Part shown: positions 9,333 through 20,602 of the stretch, one piece after another
Numbering within the stretch: the first letter of the stretch is position 1
Layout of the letters: the number at the start of each line of letters is the position of its first letter
Assembly: GCF_016906535.1 (NCBI RefSeq)
Contig: NC_057383.1
Coordinates: 1,674,001 to 1,738,000, forward strand
Source: Rhizoctonia solani
Lineage: Eukaryota > Basidiomycota > Agaricomycetes > Cantharellales > Ceratobasidiaceae
DNA length: 64,000 nucleotides
Direction: 5' to 3'
Translations under genes and position numbers: made by a program
The notes under the pieces: generated by a model
Database searches by the model: none
Seen by the model: only the letters and a program-made list of their open reading frames with translations
What the model was told of the DNA's origin: nothing

Positions 9333-12300
9333 TCACTGCGACTGGCAACATGTTTCAAATGCAGTCAGTGCATCATGAGCTGCCTCCGGAAACTCATCAT
9401 CCATGAGAGAATCGTCCACCAGTCCTGCATCTTCCGTGTCACCCAAAGCAAGGTTTGGCTCTAACGTTGTCTCCGGGGTGTTGTTTGGCTGTGGATCACC
9501 AGCTTTGGTTGAATCAGTACAGTGTACTCCTACGCCCAACGAAAGACTTCCTGAGAACTTCTTCAGTTTGGCCAAGTCCTCAAGGTCTTTTTTAACACGT
9601 TGGTTAACTTGTTGTGTAAGCTGGAGGCGATCACAGAGAATATGGGCAAGGTTTGGGTTAGACAACTTCAGTACTTCACACTGAGCCGATAAAAAGGCCT
9701 CCTCGTCGCGAATGTGGGTGAGTACTCGAGTTATTTCAATATTGAGCCGGATAATCTCCTCTTCAGCACGTTGAATACGTTGCCATAGCTCAACGCAACG
9801 CCGATTCACAGGGCGACTCCACTCCGCTTCCAGTGTACCGTGTTCAGAGTACTTCAAGAAGTCAAAATTAGCGAGGTAGGCGTATTCGGAGAGTTCATTG
9901 AATGAAATAATTGGTCGCGGAGGGTTGACAGCCTGGGCAGCAGCATTGTATTGATTTAACGCTGTATTCAACGCTTTTTCCCTCCGTTTGATAGCTTTTG
10001 ACATTTGGACACGAGCTTTGTAACCTACACTGATATGTCAGACAACGGACGAAACCCAAACAAGATACTTGCCTGTTCCAATTGCGTTTGCTTTTTCAAG
10101 CTCGGCAATACGCTGAATGACTAGCAATTCAAGCATACGGAGAGCCTCGTGGTAATCCTCCAAAGCCTCACGTTCAACAGCTGCTTCCCACTCCTTACAT
10201 CCAGGTGTCCATCGGGGATTAATAGCATGCTCTTGTTCCAGGCGTTCAACTTCAGTCTGGATGACTAAGAGCTGCTCGGAGGCGGCCATCCGCTGTGCCT
10301 CAATCTTTCTAACTTGAGTAGCAATACCATGCTGATATTCATCCTCTTGCTCGGTGTTTTGGATGGAAGGATGCTTGCGGTAAATATCAATGTGACTGGC
10401 AAGTGTATGAGCCATATTGGTTGAGAATGCATCAGTGAAGGCCTTCCTAATTACAATGTAAATTAAACATAAAAGATTTGAATAATATACTTACTTTTTC
10501 TCAGCCAAAACTCGAAGTCGCTTCACGTAATGCATTGCAAACAAGCTTTTGGGGGTTGGATCTTTAAGTGCCTCAAAATGCTGTTTTTCTGATTCAAACA
10601 TGGCACGCCAGTCATTGTCGCTTTTTCCGCGACCAAGTTTGAGCAATTCCTTGGGTAAAGTTGACATGATGCGCAGTGCTGAAGTATACCGTCCTTTTAA
10701 AACTGAGCCTACTCAGGAAATAAACAATTGGCGTGTGATAGTAACAAAAAAGGCTCACCTATTGCGCAACGGCGCCCAAAATCCCACCCTTCCAGATGTA
10801 ATGCTAGGAGTTGCCGCCGATGGTAGCTGGAAGCATGACGAGTCGTGCGAGCAACCGAATTGGATGACGAGAACAGCTGCTCGTTCTCCTCAAAGGACTC
10901 TAATCCCGCACCCTCAACGTTTAACGGGTGATTTGCTAATTGGCACTTCCGGTTGTGAGCATACCCGTGGAACGATCCAACAACAAAATTAGTGTTATGA
11001 CGGCGCACCACAGGCCCAACAAGCGGGCTGCGTTCCGCTGTGCCACGAAAAGTGCACCCAATGTCATAGCCAATGAGAAGGTCGTCGCCAAATACTTGGC
11101 ATAATCTGTCAACAGCTGCAAGTGCATACTTTGCCCTTGATATTGAAATGTGTCATCGATGTTCCCCAATAATCATCAAAATAAAATAAAATATATAGAA
11201 ATACTCACAGTTCACCCGACTGACGCATGTCCTCTACAAGTAGGACGAAGCCGTGACGGCATGAGGCTACAAAAATCCCGGTTTCATCGAAGACCACAAT
11301 TGACTTTTTATTGTCGTCGGCGCGTGCATTCTTCCATCGTTCGTGACAGGCCGTACTTGTGGATTCCAAACCATCCGCGCCCTCATCCACGCCTAATAAT
11401 CGGGCTGATTAGACAATAGAGTGCTAAATTGAATCCAATACCCTAGTAATACATGAGATGGGGATAAGCAAACCATATCATACCTCCCAACAAAGTACAC
11501 TCACTGGTTCTTGGTTGGTATCGCTGACATTTGCTTTAGATGGAGCTATCTGTTTGGGGATCCGGGTTGTCAAAATCTGAGTAAAGTACAGGAGATTAAG
11601 TGCTACGTTACCTGCGAAGCCACTGTATTTTTGGCCTTGGGCCTACGTGGCACCTCATTCTCAAATCTGTCGACATACTGGGAATCAAGAAAATAACTAT
11701 GGTCGAACTTTCGGCAATCAACGGTGCAAGACGCAGCTACACGCTTGATCGAATCGTTTCCGTCACATGTACACAACACCGAAAATTTGAGCTTTGGTTC
11801 ATTCTTTAACTGTGAGTCCGTAATTAAGTGATAATCGTGAGAAACTACGCAGTACTTACACGATAACTACATGCCGGGCATGTGTTTGCCATCCTCCAGT
11901 CAGGGTGGTCTCGCGATAGAGCTTTGTCGAGGTTTGCTTCGGCCATCCAATGGATTATTAAATAATAATCAATCGCGGCAGAGAGTTGCTTGCGTATATG
12001 GGGTGTATAGATAGTCTGAGGAGAGAAACGATAATGAGTGTATATACGATGAGGCAAGACAACTACCCACCCTGTGCATGTCGCAGATGGCGGTCGCGAT
12101 ACCCTGTATACTGATAGTAGATGCATGACGTCGTAGCGCGACACAAAACCTCAGCAAGTCAACGTGTATTGCGCAGGAAGGCAGGGAAGGGGTCGGCGCA
12201 AAGTAACCGTGGCGTGCAAGGGTTACAACTCGAGGAGTACTAGCGTCAGATGTGAACGTGGTCCATACTTTGGCTGTAAATAATGAGCCAATGGTTAAAT

Positions 12301-12977
12301 GTTCGATAAAGGATAACTCACTCGTGAAATTGATACACAATATGGCAAAAGACCGAGATTTCGATGATGCCGCAGGAGATGTTGGGGATGCTGGATCGGA
12401 CAAGGGAGCTCCGGTACGATTATACTCCAAATAAGCTTCGTAAACTTGATCCCGTGTTTGACCCCATGAGTATTCTTCCCGGGTAAACCGCTCAGTCCAC
12501 GATTGTGAGAGAGCCTTGAAACCAATCCGACGCAAAATAGCGACCGAGATCGACTCGTACCCTCCCTCGGGGTCATCAAACCAGTCGTCCTCGGTGTTGT
12601 CGTCAGCGGGTTCACCCGTGTCGATAGGCTCCCAAGTGCCCTCGGAAAAAGCACCACTCCATCCAACCTCATTACGAATTGCTTCGACGTCTTGCCGACG
12701 GCTGGCCGGGTGACCTGGATTCCAAGCATTCAAATCAACAATATGGTGCATGGGGATGAGAGTACTTACTTTCAATCAGGGCGTGGTAAGATTGTTGCAA
12801 CGTTCGAGTGCGACGATCGAAAACGCGCCCACTAATTTCCTCAACTTTACTAGGAGTCAATAACGACCTACTGCCGCCCCTCGCTGAAGTCTTAGTCGAA
12901 TAAGGGGATGGAGATACACGGAAATGTGTACTACTTGAGACCTTGCCACGATGTACTCTCTTGGGGAGCAGGGACAT
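9333..12977 (-). CDS. KDZ transposase (CxC2-associated type), apparently intact
   Basis: Catalyses movement of the surrounding element. About ten exons join in frame from ATG at 12975-12977 to TGA at 9333-9335. In order: a basic start (MSLLPKRVHRGK) with the usual PSPYSTKTSARGG; a zinc-binding-type segment ending CPACSYR (about 11880); the catalytic-core motifs DGNDSIKR (11741-11764), FDETGIFVASCRHGF (about 11260), YALAAVDRLCQVFG, GYDIGC (11054-11071) and SFHGYAHNRKCQ (about 10940-10975); then GAGLESFEENEQLFSSSN. The helical C-terminal half has NDWRAMFESEKQHFEAL and AVNPPRPIISFNELSEYAYL, followed by a Glu/Asp-rich end. These blocks are the hallmark of basidiomycete Kyakuja-Dileera-Zisupton transposases. 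I saw no stop or frameshift. An alternative start at 13014-13016 would add 13 residues. Inverted repeats and target duplications around it fit its role. Confidence 0.9.
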
Positions 12978-13321
12978 CCTGTGAAGTATGTGGGAATGTA
13001 GTTTATCTACACACACCAGTTGGTCCCGTTATATACGAAGTATACCAGGGCATAGTTGTAGAGTTTTCTGTACAGTCGACTTATGGACAGCAGGTTCCCA
13101 AAACGGTCGTTGAAGATCGATTAAATTGAAACAACGTGGATACAAACAACAAACACAAGCAGACAAACAATGGGGCCAAGACGTACAGTGGGGATGTGCG
13201 CGTACGACAACAACTAGGGTGGGAGAGATTTCCTTCGCCAGGTAATGTAGCGTTGACCTGCATACGAGCGAAGTTGCAGGGGATGAGGCCTTGCCGACCA
13301 TCTGGTGACCAGTCTCACGAC
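12978..13321. other. Transposase promoter region inside the right TIR
   Basis: Unique sequence between the transposase start codon and the inner border of the right inverted repeat; presumably the transposase promoter and 5' UTR. No clear TATA box or other motif stands out. Confidence 0.4.
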
Positions 13322-13993
13322 GTCCAGCGTACGAACGAGGGGCAGGTGGTCCACGAACGGGCATTACGACGGCGTCTGGGACGAGAAGGTCGGCGACGAG
13401 GAGGGGCGTGGAGTCGGTGGGTTCGAGGTGGAGGGGGGGGGGCAATGGGCGTCTGAGCTGCGAGTAGCCACGACAGCACACGGGCGATACTGCGTCGTAT
13501 AGTCATTACGACGGTATACTGGACACGGTTACGGAAGGCGAGGTTGGGAGGTTTGGCACAGCAAACAGATGCGTCTGTTTGGTGGAATCGTTTCAGTGAG
13601 GGAGCCAATGTAATATGTAATATGTATGAACTTACATTCACAACGAGGCGTCGACCATGTACCGGTGGGGACTGGGATATTGATTACGTTAGAATCGGTG
13701 ATGGTGGAGACATCAAGACAGCTGTACGTACCTTAGTACAACAACCAAGTAAGTCGTCGTCTACGAGGGCGACACAGATGACCGAATAGACAATGAGGAA
13801 TGCTGGACGTGAGCAGCGTCAGCGAACGCATCATTAACGATGACGATGCACGGAATCAACTTGCCATGCAATACACATACCACTACTGGTACCAACAAAT
13901 AACGCCGACGGGGGAGCGATCTGGTCAACGGCAACGTCAGGATAAGCGGCTACATCGATGAGTAGAACTTACCGCGAGCCGTGTATGTAGTAA

Positions 13994-14293
13994 CACCGAG
14001 CAAAACAAAACTCCCAGCCGTCAGTCCCCGAGGTAGTCGGGGGCACACAGGTCGTCGTCGGGACACACACGGACGCAAGCGAGAAAGACAGCTCAGACGA
14101 TAGTCCAGACGACATAGCCAGCTCGGACGTAGTAGACACAATACATACAAGCGAGCAAGGGCAAACGAGTGAAAATCAGAGCGGAGACCATAGGAAGTAC
14201 CCTCTGAGGGAGGCGGTGGAGGGCAGGGGAGAGACGATGGCGGGGAGAATGTCGGTGTCGAGGGGGGATATTATCTCGCGGTCAAATGAATAG
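13994..14293 (+). other. Acidic Ser/Asp-rich open frame within the right TIR (possible exon)
   Basis: Counterpart of 3161-3460: 99 open codons ending in TAG, same translation. Upstream on this strand, 13760-13800 reads YEGDTDDRIDNEECW in another frame before a GTGAGC donor-like site. The repeat may therefore preserve a multi-exon gene or its relic. Confidence 0.35.
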
Positions 14294-14521
14294 CTGTCAT
14301 TAGAAGAGCTTGGTACCTGCTTACCAACGCTTACCAATTGACAGGTCCACGGTGGACTGAGCGCCCATATCGCGTCATCGTCAAGCCGTTGGGGCGATGG
14401 CGTAATCCCGCGGGGCTTATCTCCGCGGTAAACAAAGGCGGGAGGCGGGCAGGAGGCGGGCGGCGCTTAACCACGGAGGTAGGGATCGCCGCAACCAACG
14501 GTGAGGGCGGCATCAATCGGT

Positions 14522-14575
14522 ATCAGATGGCGGGATGATCGCTTCGAAGACGTCGGAAGCGATGATCAATCTGAT
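14522..14575. repeat. Subterminal imperfect palindrome in the right TIR
   Basis: Mirror copy of the hairpin at 2879-2932, about 240 bp from the right end of the element. Confidence 0.6.
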
Positions 14576-14811
14576 GGCGTCGGCACGGTGTCGGCGGGGA
14601 TCGGACGGCCCCCGAGGGATAATGATTATTAAAACCATTTATATAAATCACAGTAAATACAATATTCAAGTAGCTTGTATTCCTACCAAGGACCGCAATC
14701 TTTTCTGACGAACCCGGAGGCCGAATCCCACAGGAACTCAACGCTAAATGGCCTGCTTGGTCAGCTGTCCCTGGAAGGCTTTTAGCCTCTGGGGTCTTCG
14801 AGACACAGGTG

Positions 14812-14819
14812 GGAGCTAT
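14812..14819. repeat. Right 8-bp target site duplication of the KDZ element
   Basis: GGAGCTAT, identical to 2635-2642. Confidence 0.93.
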
Positions 14820-15232
14820 TGACAACAGCGGGTGAGCAGCGGGGGTAACCCATAATTGATATTGTTGCTTGATTTATTGGTCAATTGGTGTGTACATGCG
14901 CATTTATACACACGTAAGGAATCACGGTTCCGCAATGGATAGCCGCTCGCCAGATATGAGCACTGTTATATCACATTTCAGGCAAATGTCCATGCGCAAA
15001 CATAAGGAATTCGTCTAAAACCGACACATGATACACAACCGGCGGCCTTACACAAATGCATAAGTGTTTCATCAGGCAATGAGATAGAATAGAATGGCCT
15101 TTAGCATTGAAGGGTGGTGATTCAATACCGATTACCCCATTTATACAATAACTCCGGGCCAGTGTTCTTATGGATTTATTCAATGTTGTGTCTACTACAA
15201 TACAAGAATGTATGCGTAGAATTTTAATTATA
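14820..15232. other. Former upstream region of the methyltransferase gene; 3' flank of the transporter
   Basis: Before the transposon inserted, this sequence lay directly upstream of the methyltransferase gene (738-2543), so it may hold that gene's original distal promoter. The transporter gene ends at 15233. No gene seen here. Confidence 0.45.
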
Positions 15233-17350
15233 TCAATAGACAAATCGAAATCCCTTGCGTCTATGCTGGATTTCTTCCGTTGAAACTTCTTGTGTTTCCA
15301 CTGCGTCATCGACAAAATCCCTCATGTCGCAAATGCCATCGACTTCCTCTCCTCTCTCGAGTCGACTACGAACTCATTATTCTCAAGATACCAGAAACAC
15401 AATATATCAGCCACACACCTATTTAAAGATATTAGATGTTGTCTGAAAGCGAAGCACATAGTGATGGTCAACCCAAAGCATGCGGTACATATCCCATATG
15501 AGTTACGGTACTGCGCAAAGCTTTCGGTTAAAATATTGCCTGAACTATAAGCCAAAAAACTTGCCGTATTTCCCCACTTGGTCGGCCACACATATGATCC
15601 AGATACGTTTCCTAGTTGAGAGAATGAATTAATGAGCGCCAGCGCAACAGCTCGTTTCGAGGGTGGACGCGGCAACGAATTTGAGCACCATGCCCAAAAA
15701 ATGATAAATCCCGCATAAGATTGCGCCATCTATAATACCTAAGAAATTAGGACCATCAAGGAACTTCAAAGAATACGTACTAAGAAAAGGGCGATGTAAC
15801 GTGCTGCCACATTCATCGTCACTTCAGCAATAACGAAACCAATAATACCGACGAGATATGAACCGGCGATATGTAAGAATCGTTCGCCAGTTTTATCAGC
15901 ATGTCGTGAACAGATAAACGAAACAACTCTTGGGGAGTGTCAATGCGCGGTCGTGTAGCAAAGCACTGGTTCACTTACGATGCAAACGCCCATGGCGGCG
16001 CGCATAACAATAGAGAGATAGTACGATTGAAACCGAGGGTTGATGTAAGGGCTGAAAAGGAATAAATCAGCGTGAAGTCCGGGTCAATGAAAACTTAATG
16101 GCGTACTTGGGAAATACGAGTTAAAGCTTAATCCAACAACTTGCGCGGTCAATGCGACAGAAAGCCACCAGACCTTCCAGTCCTTGACAGTAAGAATAAA
16201 CCCATAGAATGGTCCTTCCGTACTAGAGTCGTGATCAGCCTCTCCGCCAGCGTCCTATTCATAGTTTCATATTTAAAATCTTCAAATGCTGATGTTCCTT
16301 GGACAATTTACTATCAAAAACACTTACTTCGATCATACGCAGCTCTGCGAGCCTCTGTTCTATCGGAGATAGCCACCGACTACTTGTACTCGGAAAGTCC
16401 GGAAGTACAAAAACAGCCAGAATAGCCACTGCAATTGTAATCGCGCCCTCCAAGTAGAATAACCAACGCCAGGCAGCGTGACCTAATTTCCCCTCCATAC
16501 CATCTAGAATTCCAGCCGCAAGTAGACCGCCGAAGGCATTTGAAGAAAGACTTCCACAGTAGAGTATTGCGGTCCGTAAGCCGAGTTCTTCTCGCTTATA
16601 CCATTTAGACAAAATGAAGAGTGCTCCGGGAAAGAATGCGGCTTCGACAAAGCCGAGGAAGAAGCGGGTTAGAAGTGCTGGAACAAAACTGCAAAAAGCC
16701 AAACTGTTCAGTCGACCTTGAATGTGACACTCATGCGATACGAAATCACATCACCTGTGTGTGATACCTGTAAGGCACGAGATTCCTCCCCAAAGTATCA
16801 TGCATACAGGAAGGTACAAGGAGGGTTTTCCTATATCTGTGAAAGTATTATTAATACGCTTCTTATCGCATATCTCTGACTTGCAATTTAAGAACATGTT
16901 ACTAGGAAACAATGATTAGTTTGCCAAATCAGACGCAGCTATGAGCTCGCATACCTAGGCACCTGCATTAGAATGTATCCTACATAGAAAATCGAAAGGA
17001 TGGTTGCAAATTGCTGGCCTTGAAGCCCTAGGTCTTCTTCAAAGCCCCGCAGTCTTGCCGCAGCTGCATTGTTCCTATCGATCTGCCCGTTGAAAGAACG
17101 AGCGAGGTGAACTCAGGTTTACGTCTCCCATACTGCAAGAGCCTACACTGTTTAAGATGTATATGATCACCATAATGCTCATTCGAGCGTCTATCTTGCG
17201 CACTAGTTTTCTTTCTAATTTTCTCCGCTCCTCGGTTCCACCAAACTCGGCGTCGTTGTCAATGCTCGCCTCTTTGAATGGGATGCTGGACGTTCTACTT
17301 GTCTCAAGGTGTTTCACCTCTAAGCTTGCCTCCTTGTCGACCTCAGACAT
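15233..17350 (-). CDS. MFS transporter, allantoate/nicotinate permease type (anion:cation symporter family)
   Basis: Plasma-membrane importer of small organic anions (Dal5/Tna1-like); substrate not predictable. Start ATG at 17348-17350 (MSEVDKEASLEVKH), acidic N-terminus, then the first membrane segment (SIMVIIYILN) and the typical DRNNAAAARL and ILSIFYVGYILMQVP blocks. The middle has RFFLGFVEAAFFPGALF, LSKWYKREELGLRTAILY, SNAFGGLLAAGI and WRWLFYLEGAIT. A later exon gives NSFSQLGNVSGSYVWPTKWG and the last membrane helix (FGLTITMCFAFRQHL). A final intron with acceptor TTCGTAG restores the frame to a charged tail ending RRKGFRFVY, stop TGA at 15233-15235. The first intron's borders are unresolved; the family's usual YLDRNN junction falls there. 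Confidence 0.82.
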
Positions 17351-18485
17351 CCTTCCAGAAACTTGTTTGTCTGGATGATAGATAGGAGCTCGAGGGCGGC
17401 TCTAGGTTACAGCAAAGAGAGGGCTCAGATGCAGAGCACAAGTATTTGATCACCCAGCAAGCAGTTATATAGATTCAGAGGGGCCGCACGTAAGCCTTCC
17501 CAAATCGCCTACACGCTTCCTTAAGATCGCATTTCATCCTACGAGTAGTCCCAATGGGATTCCGGGCACCACAGAAGACTTCTATCGGTAAGCATGTCGT
17601 TCGTAGCCCAGTTGGTATAAAACACCGGTAGCTCCTATGTTAGCAAATGCATTTAAAAGTATTGTCAATCACGCTCTATATCCCAGGTATTCATAGCTCC
17701 AATTGTAACTCGAAGCTCCTAGAATCTGAAGTCCGCGCCAGTCGATTGTCCATTGGACTAAAAGTATAGTGTTTAAGGCAATGCAATCGAACCTTAGGAG
17801 TTGCTACTCTGGTCCAAGCCGTCATACTCTGGCTGTGAGAAGTCTAATAATGGAAACAGTAATCGAAATTTACCGATGGGTTGATATCCATTGGTTTGTC
17901 CATCGGTTTGCCCGGAGCTCAGAATCGCTCAACAGGCCCAGAAATTCCACCCGACACTTAGCTTGCTCCTCACGGCTCCTAGTACCTTTGGAGAATTAGG
18001 CTTCCATAATAAAGCGTGTGATGAGCTACATCTATTTGAAGCCAGCTCTGAGTCTCTTACGACCTGTGATGGGAGTTTGAACTTCCGGGCACCTTTGAGG
18101 TTCGAGAAGACAAGACGGCCCTCTAGGGAAAGTCTGATATTATTTAGGACCGGCCACAGATATTTGTTTTGAGCAGTGTTATTCACTTCAGGTGGGAGGT
18201 ATGAGATAGGGTAAGGGGTCCGGGTTAGGTCCCATAAAACCTGTGTGCCAAATAAAAACCGGCCCTCGTTCATAAAAAAAGAATGGATGTATATATGACC
18301 AGTACGGGCTCAGTATTGATGTCAGCTGTTTCGAAAAACGCAAAACTACCCCGGGTACTCAAAGACCATTTCGAATAAGCTCCGCGTGTAATTCAGATCG
18401 GGGTCTGAGTGTACATTTAAAGGGCTTGGGGTGACTAAGCACGCTCTAAGTCGCACTATTCGTAAGCTCTATGATGTATAACTCA
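17351..18485. other. Intergenic: transporter promoter and P450 3' flank
   Basis: No convincing gene. Several short open frames (17769-18273) on both strands lack splice or domain support. A tRNA D-arm-like string near 17592-17605 (TAGCCCAGTTGGTA) is not followed by the rest of a tRNA. Confidence 0.4.
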
Positions 18486-20602
18486 CTACACTAGCGTGTT
18501 ACTACTAGGCTCTGTGCTTGGGATCGTCTTGGTCCCATCAGGATTGATTGTACCCGAAATATTGAAGGTGGCAAGTATGGATGCGATTGCCATGAAGATA
18601 GCAGAATCTGCAAGGTGTATTCCAGGGCATAACCTTTTCGGGTCAGTGAGAAATACAGAGGTGATCTATAGCATACATGATCATACCTGCTTCCCCAGCC
18701 AAACGCGGGCAAAACAGGGACTGCATCGTCAAGATATCGATCCGGGTTAAATCTATCTGGATCGACATAAATTCGCTCATCACGACTCATTGCCCTAGAT
18801 TGTTGGAAGGGAAGCAATACATAAAAGATGGATCGACGAGATATTTGCTCACCACAAATTGCCGAACCTAGTTTAGCCAGTCAGCCATCACTTAGTCATC
18901 ATGTACTACTTTACTTATTTACACTATTGTGTCCTTAGGGATACGATTTCCGCAATACGAATCTTCCCGAGCAGCGACGTGGGGGACTCCTAAAATAGAA
19001 TAAGGCTCGCCCTCTTTGATTGAGTGAAAGCTGATAGACAGACGAACCAAGTGGACTAACAGGCTGCCACCTCAACACCTCAGATGTCAAGCGCTCCACG
19101 TATGGTAATCCGGATCGGTCTTTCAGTGTTGGGAGTCGGTTTTTGCCGGTAATAGAGTCAATTTCTTGCTGCGCTTTCGCCTGGGTATCTGGAAATAAAA
19201 TCATTGCCAGAACAAAGGTGACAAGGGCGCTGGCCGACTGTTCGCTTGTTCAAGCATAGTTTGGAGTAGATCAAAGATAAACACCCACCGTATCAGTACC
19301 ACCTATTAAATAATAAAATTTAAATACTCTAACAAAACACCAGCCAATTACTTGAGACGTGGTGACTACTTACCCATATATAGGACCATTCCTAGTTGTT
19401 TGCCAAAATCGTCTACCATATTCTCGTCCCATCCCCACGCTTTGGTCTCTCGTAAGGTAGAAGCAATGATAGAGTAGTCGTCTACCTCATCAACCTTTAT
19501 CGCCGGTCAGTTTTGTTTGTATAGCTTACAAGGCGTACTCACCACACGTTGCTTAGTCCACTTGTAGATGCCACCGAACGTTCGCTCCTTGTGCTCCCTC
19601 CAATCGCGTGCAACCTTTTTCCAGCTGGTGCCGGGTAGCCACTCAGGAGCGTATTGAAGCCACGGTATAAAGTTGACGAGAAAATCTAATTCAATGCCAG
19701 AAAATTGATAAGATGGTGCTCCTTTTGCATAAACTACAGTACTCCCTAGAAGGCTGAAGTGCCAGAGCAAGTCGGTTAACAAAAATAGCGGCGTTGTTAA
19801 CGAAGTCATCAGAAGGTTCTCGGCCGTACCCGTATATTGAGTCGAGCATAGTTGCTGCCATTGTCCTAGTCGAGTCCGAATTCATTAGCATATAACGCTC
19901 CAGATCGGTCAAAGAAGCTTTGCCCACCTTGTAAATTCGGCAGAAAGGAAATCTGAAGACCTTGTGTCCCGGGAGCTCGCGAGGAAACGTTGTAGTAAAA
20001 GTCGAGCCTGGAGCTCCTGAGATTCACTAAAATTAACTACGCCTTGTTTATTGAGCCATGAGTGCAGCGCTTTCCGGTACTTCCTCCACAAATCATTGGG
20101 GTTCATAACTGTCATCAGATCATGCATGTCAAGACTAAAAGAAGTATCGATCGATCGAAAGGAAGAGTTTTCCGCTTGCTTATGCCACTTACCCTATAGG
20201 AGAAATGATCATCTAGGGAGCAAATCGATTCGAATAGATTGCGCTCCTTTTTTCAAGGAGATCTGTGGCTGCTTCCATCGAGTTCAGCACGACTATGGTT
20301 TTTCCTAAAAAGCTCAACGAAATAACGTCGCCTATTAGAACAAAATATGGAATAAGCATAATTCCCCATCTGTATAAAACTTTATGGCTACTTTTCACTT
20401 TTCTTGATATGTCTCGAAACCCGAACTGTTCATTCTGAGTTGGCATGGAGAGTAGCTGTCCAATTATGGGATATGATGGAGGACCAGGTGGCAGATCAAG
20501 TCTCGAAGAACTGTAATATCTTTGAGTCAAATAATAAATGGAGAATGTCCCAGTAAGTAGAACAGTAGCCCATGGCCAGGTTCTGAAATATTCGAGTTCC
20601 AT
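18486..20602 (-). CDS. Cytochrome P450 monooxygenase (O-methylsterigmatocystin oxidoreductase-like, CYP64/CYP5037 type)
   Basis: Membrane-anchored haem monooxygenase. Start ATG at 20600-20602, followed by a hydrophobic anchor (WATVLLTGTFSIYYLTQ) and the proline hinge LPPGPPSYPIIGQLL. Oxygen-binding helix I reads GGTDT, joined across an intron to SASALVTFVLAMILFPD. Helix K has the ExxR motif (SEVLRWQPVSPL), then FNPDRYLD. The haem loop FGWGSR joins through a GTATGA...AAAAG intron to LCPGIHLADSAI, so the Cys ligand is present. It ends TAG at 18486-18488. All P450 landmarks are complete at normal length. The subfamily name is a guess from overall style; the substrate is unknown. It lies tandem to the MFS transporter on the same strand, which may reflect a shared pathway. 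Confidence 0.85.

Larger units (their letters stand above)
2643..14811. mobile_element. Complete KDZ-class DNA transposon (12,169 bp)
   Basis: What is seen: two 1.49-kb inverted copies of the same sequence form the ends (2643-4131 and 13322-14811), with a perfect 8-bp duplication GGAGCTAT outside them. Between the ends lie a KDZ transposase gene and two passenger genes, all on the minus strand, plus a nested MITE. The outer termini begin CACCTGTGTCTCGAAGACC. The terminal repeats appear almost identical; I noted one base of length difference in a C/G homopolymer. With an unbroken transposase reading frame this points to a recent and possibly still active element. Known: KDZ elements expanded in mushroom-forming fungi and often carry passenger genes. 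Inference: mobility in the present genome. Confidence 0.92.
13322..14811 (-). repeat. Right terminal inverted repeat of the KDZ element
   Basis: 1490 bp, reverse-complementary to 2643-4131. Corresponding open frames in the two copies translate to identical peptides (for example 14338-14538 here and 2916-3116 in the left copy). The one difference I noted is a ten-G run (13433-13442) against nine C in the left copy. Confidence 0.93.

Noticed and set aside
2643..14811. The inverted 1.49-kb copies as an assembly palindrome artefact
   Set aside because: The interior is unique, the copies differ in a homopolymer length, their ends are sharp and an exact 8-bp duplication sits outside both. These fit a transposon, not a misjoin.
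17592..17605. tRNA gene suggested by TAGCCCAGTTGGTA
   Set aside because: No acceptor stem, anticodon arm or TTCGA T-arm at the right spacing.
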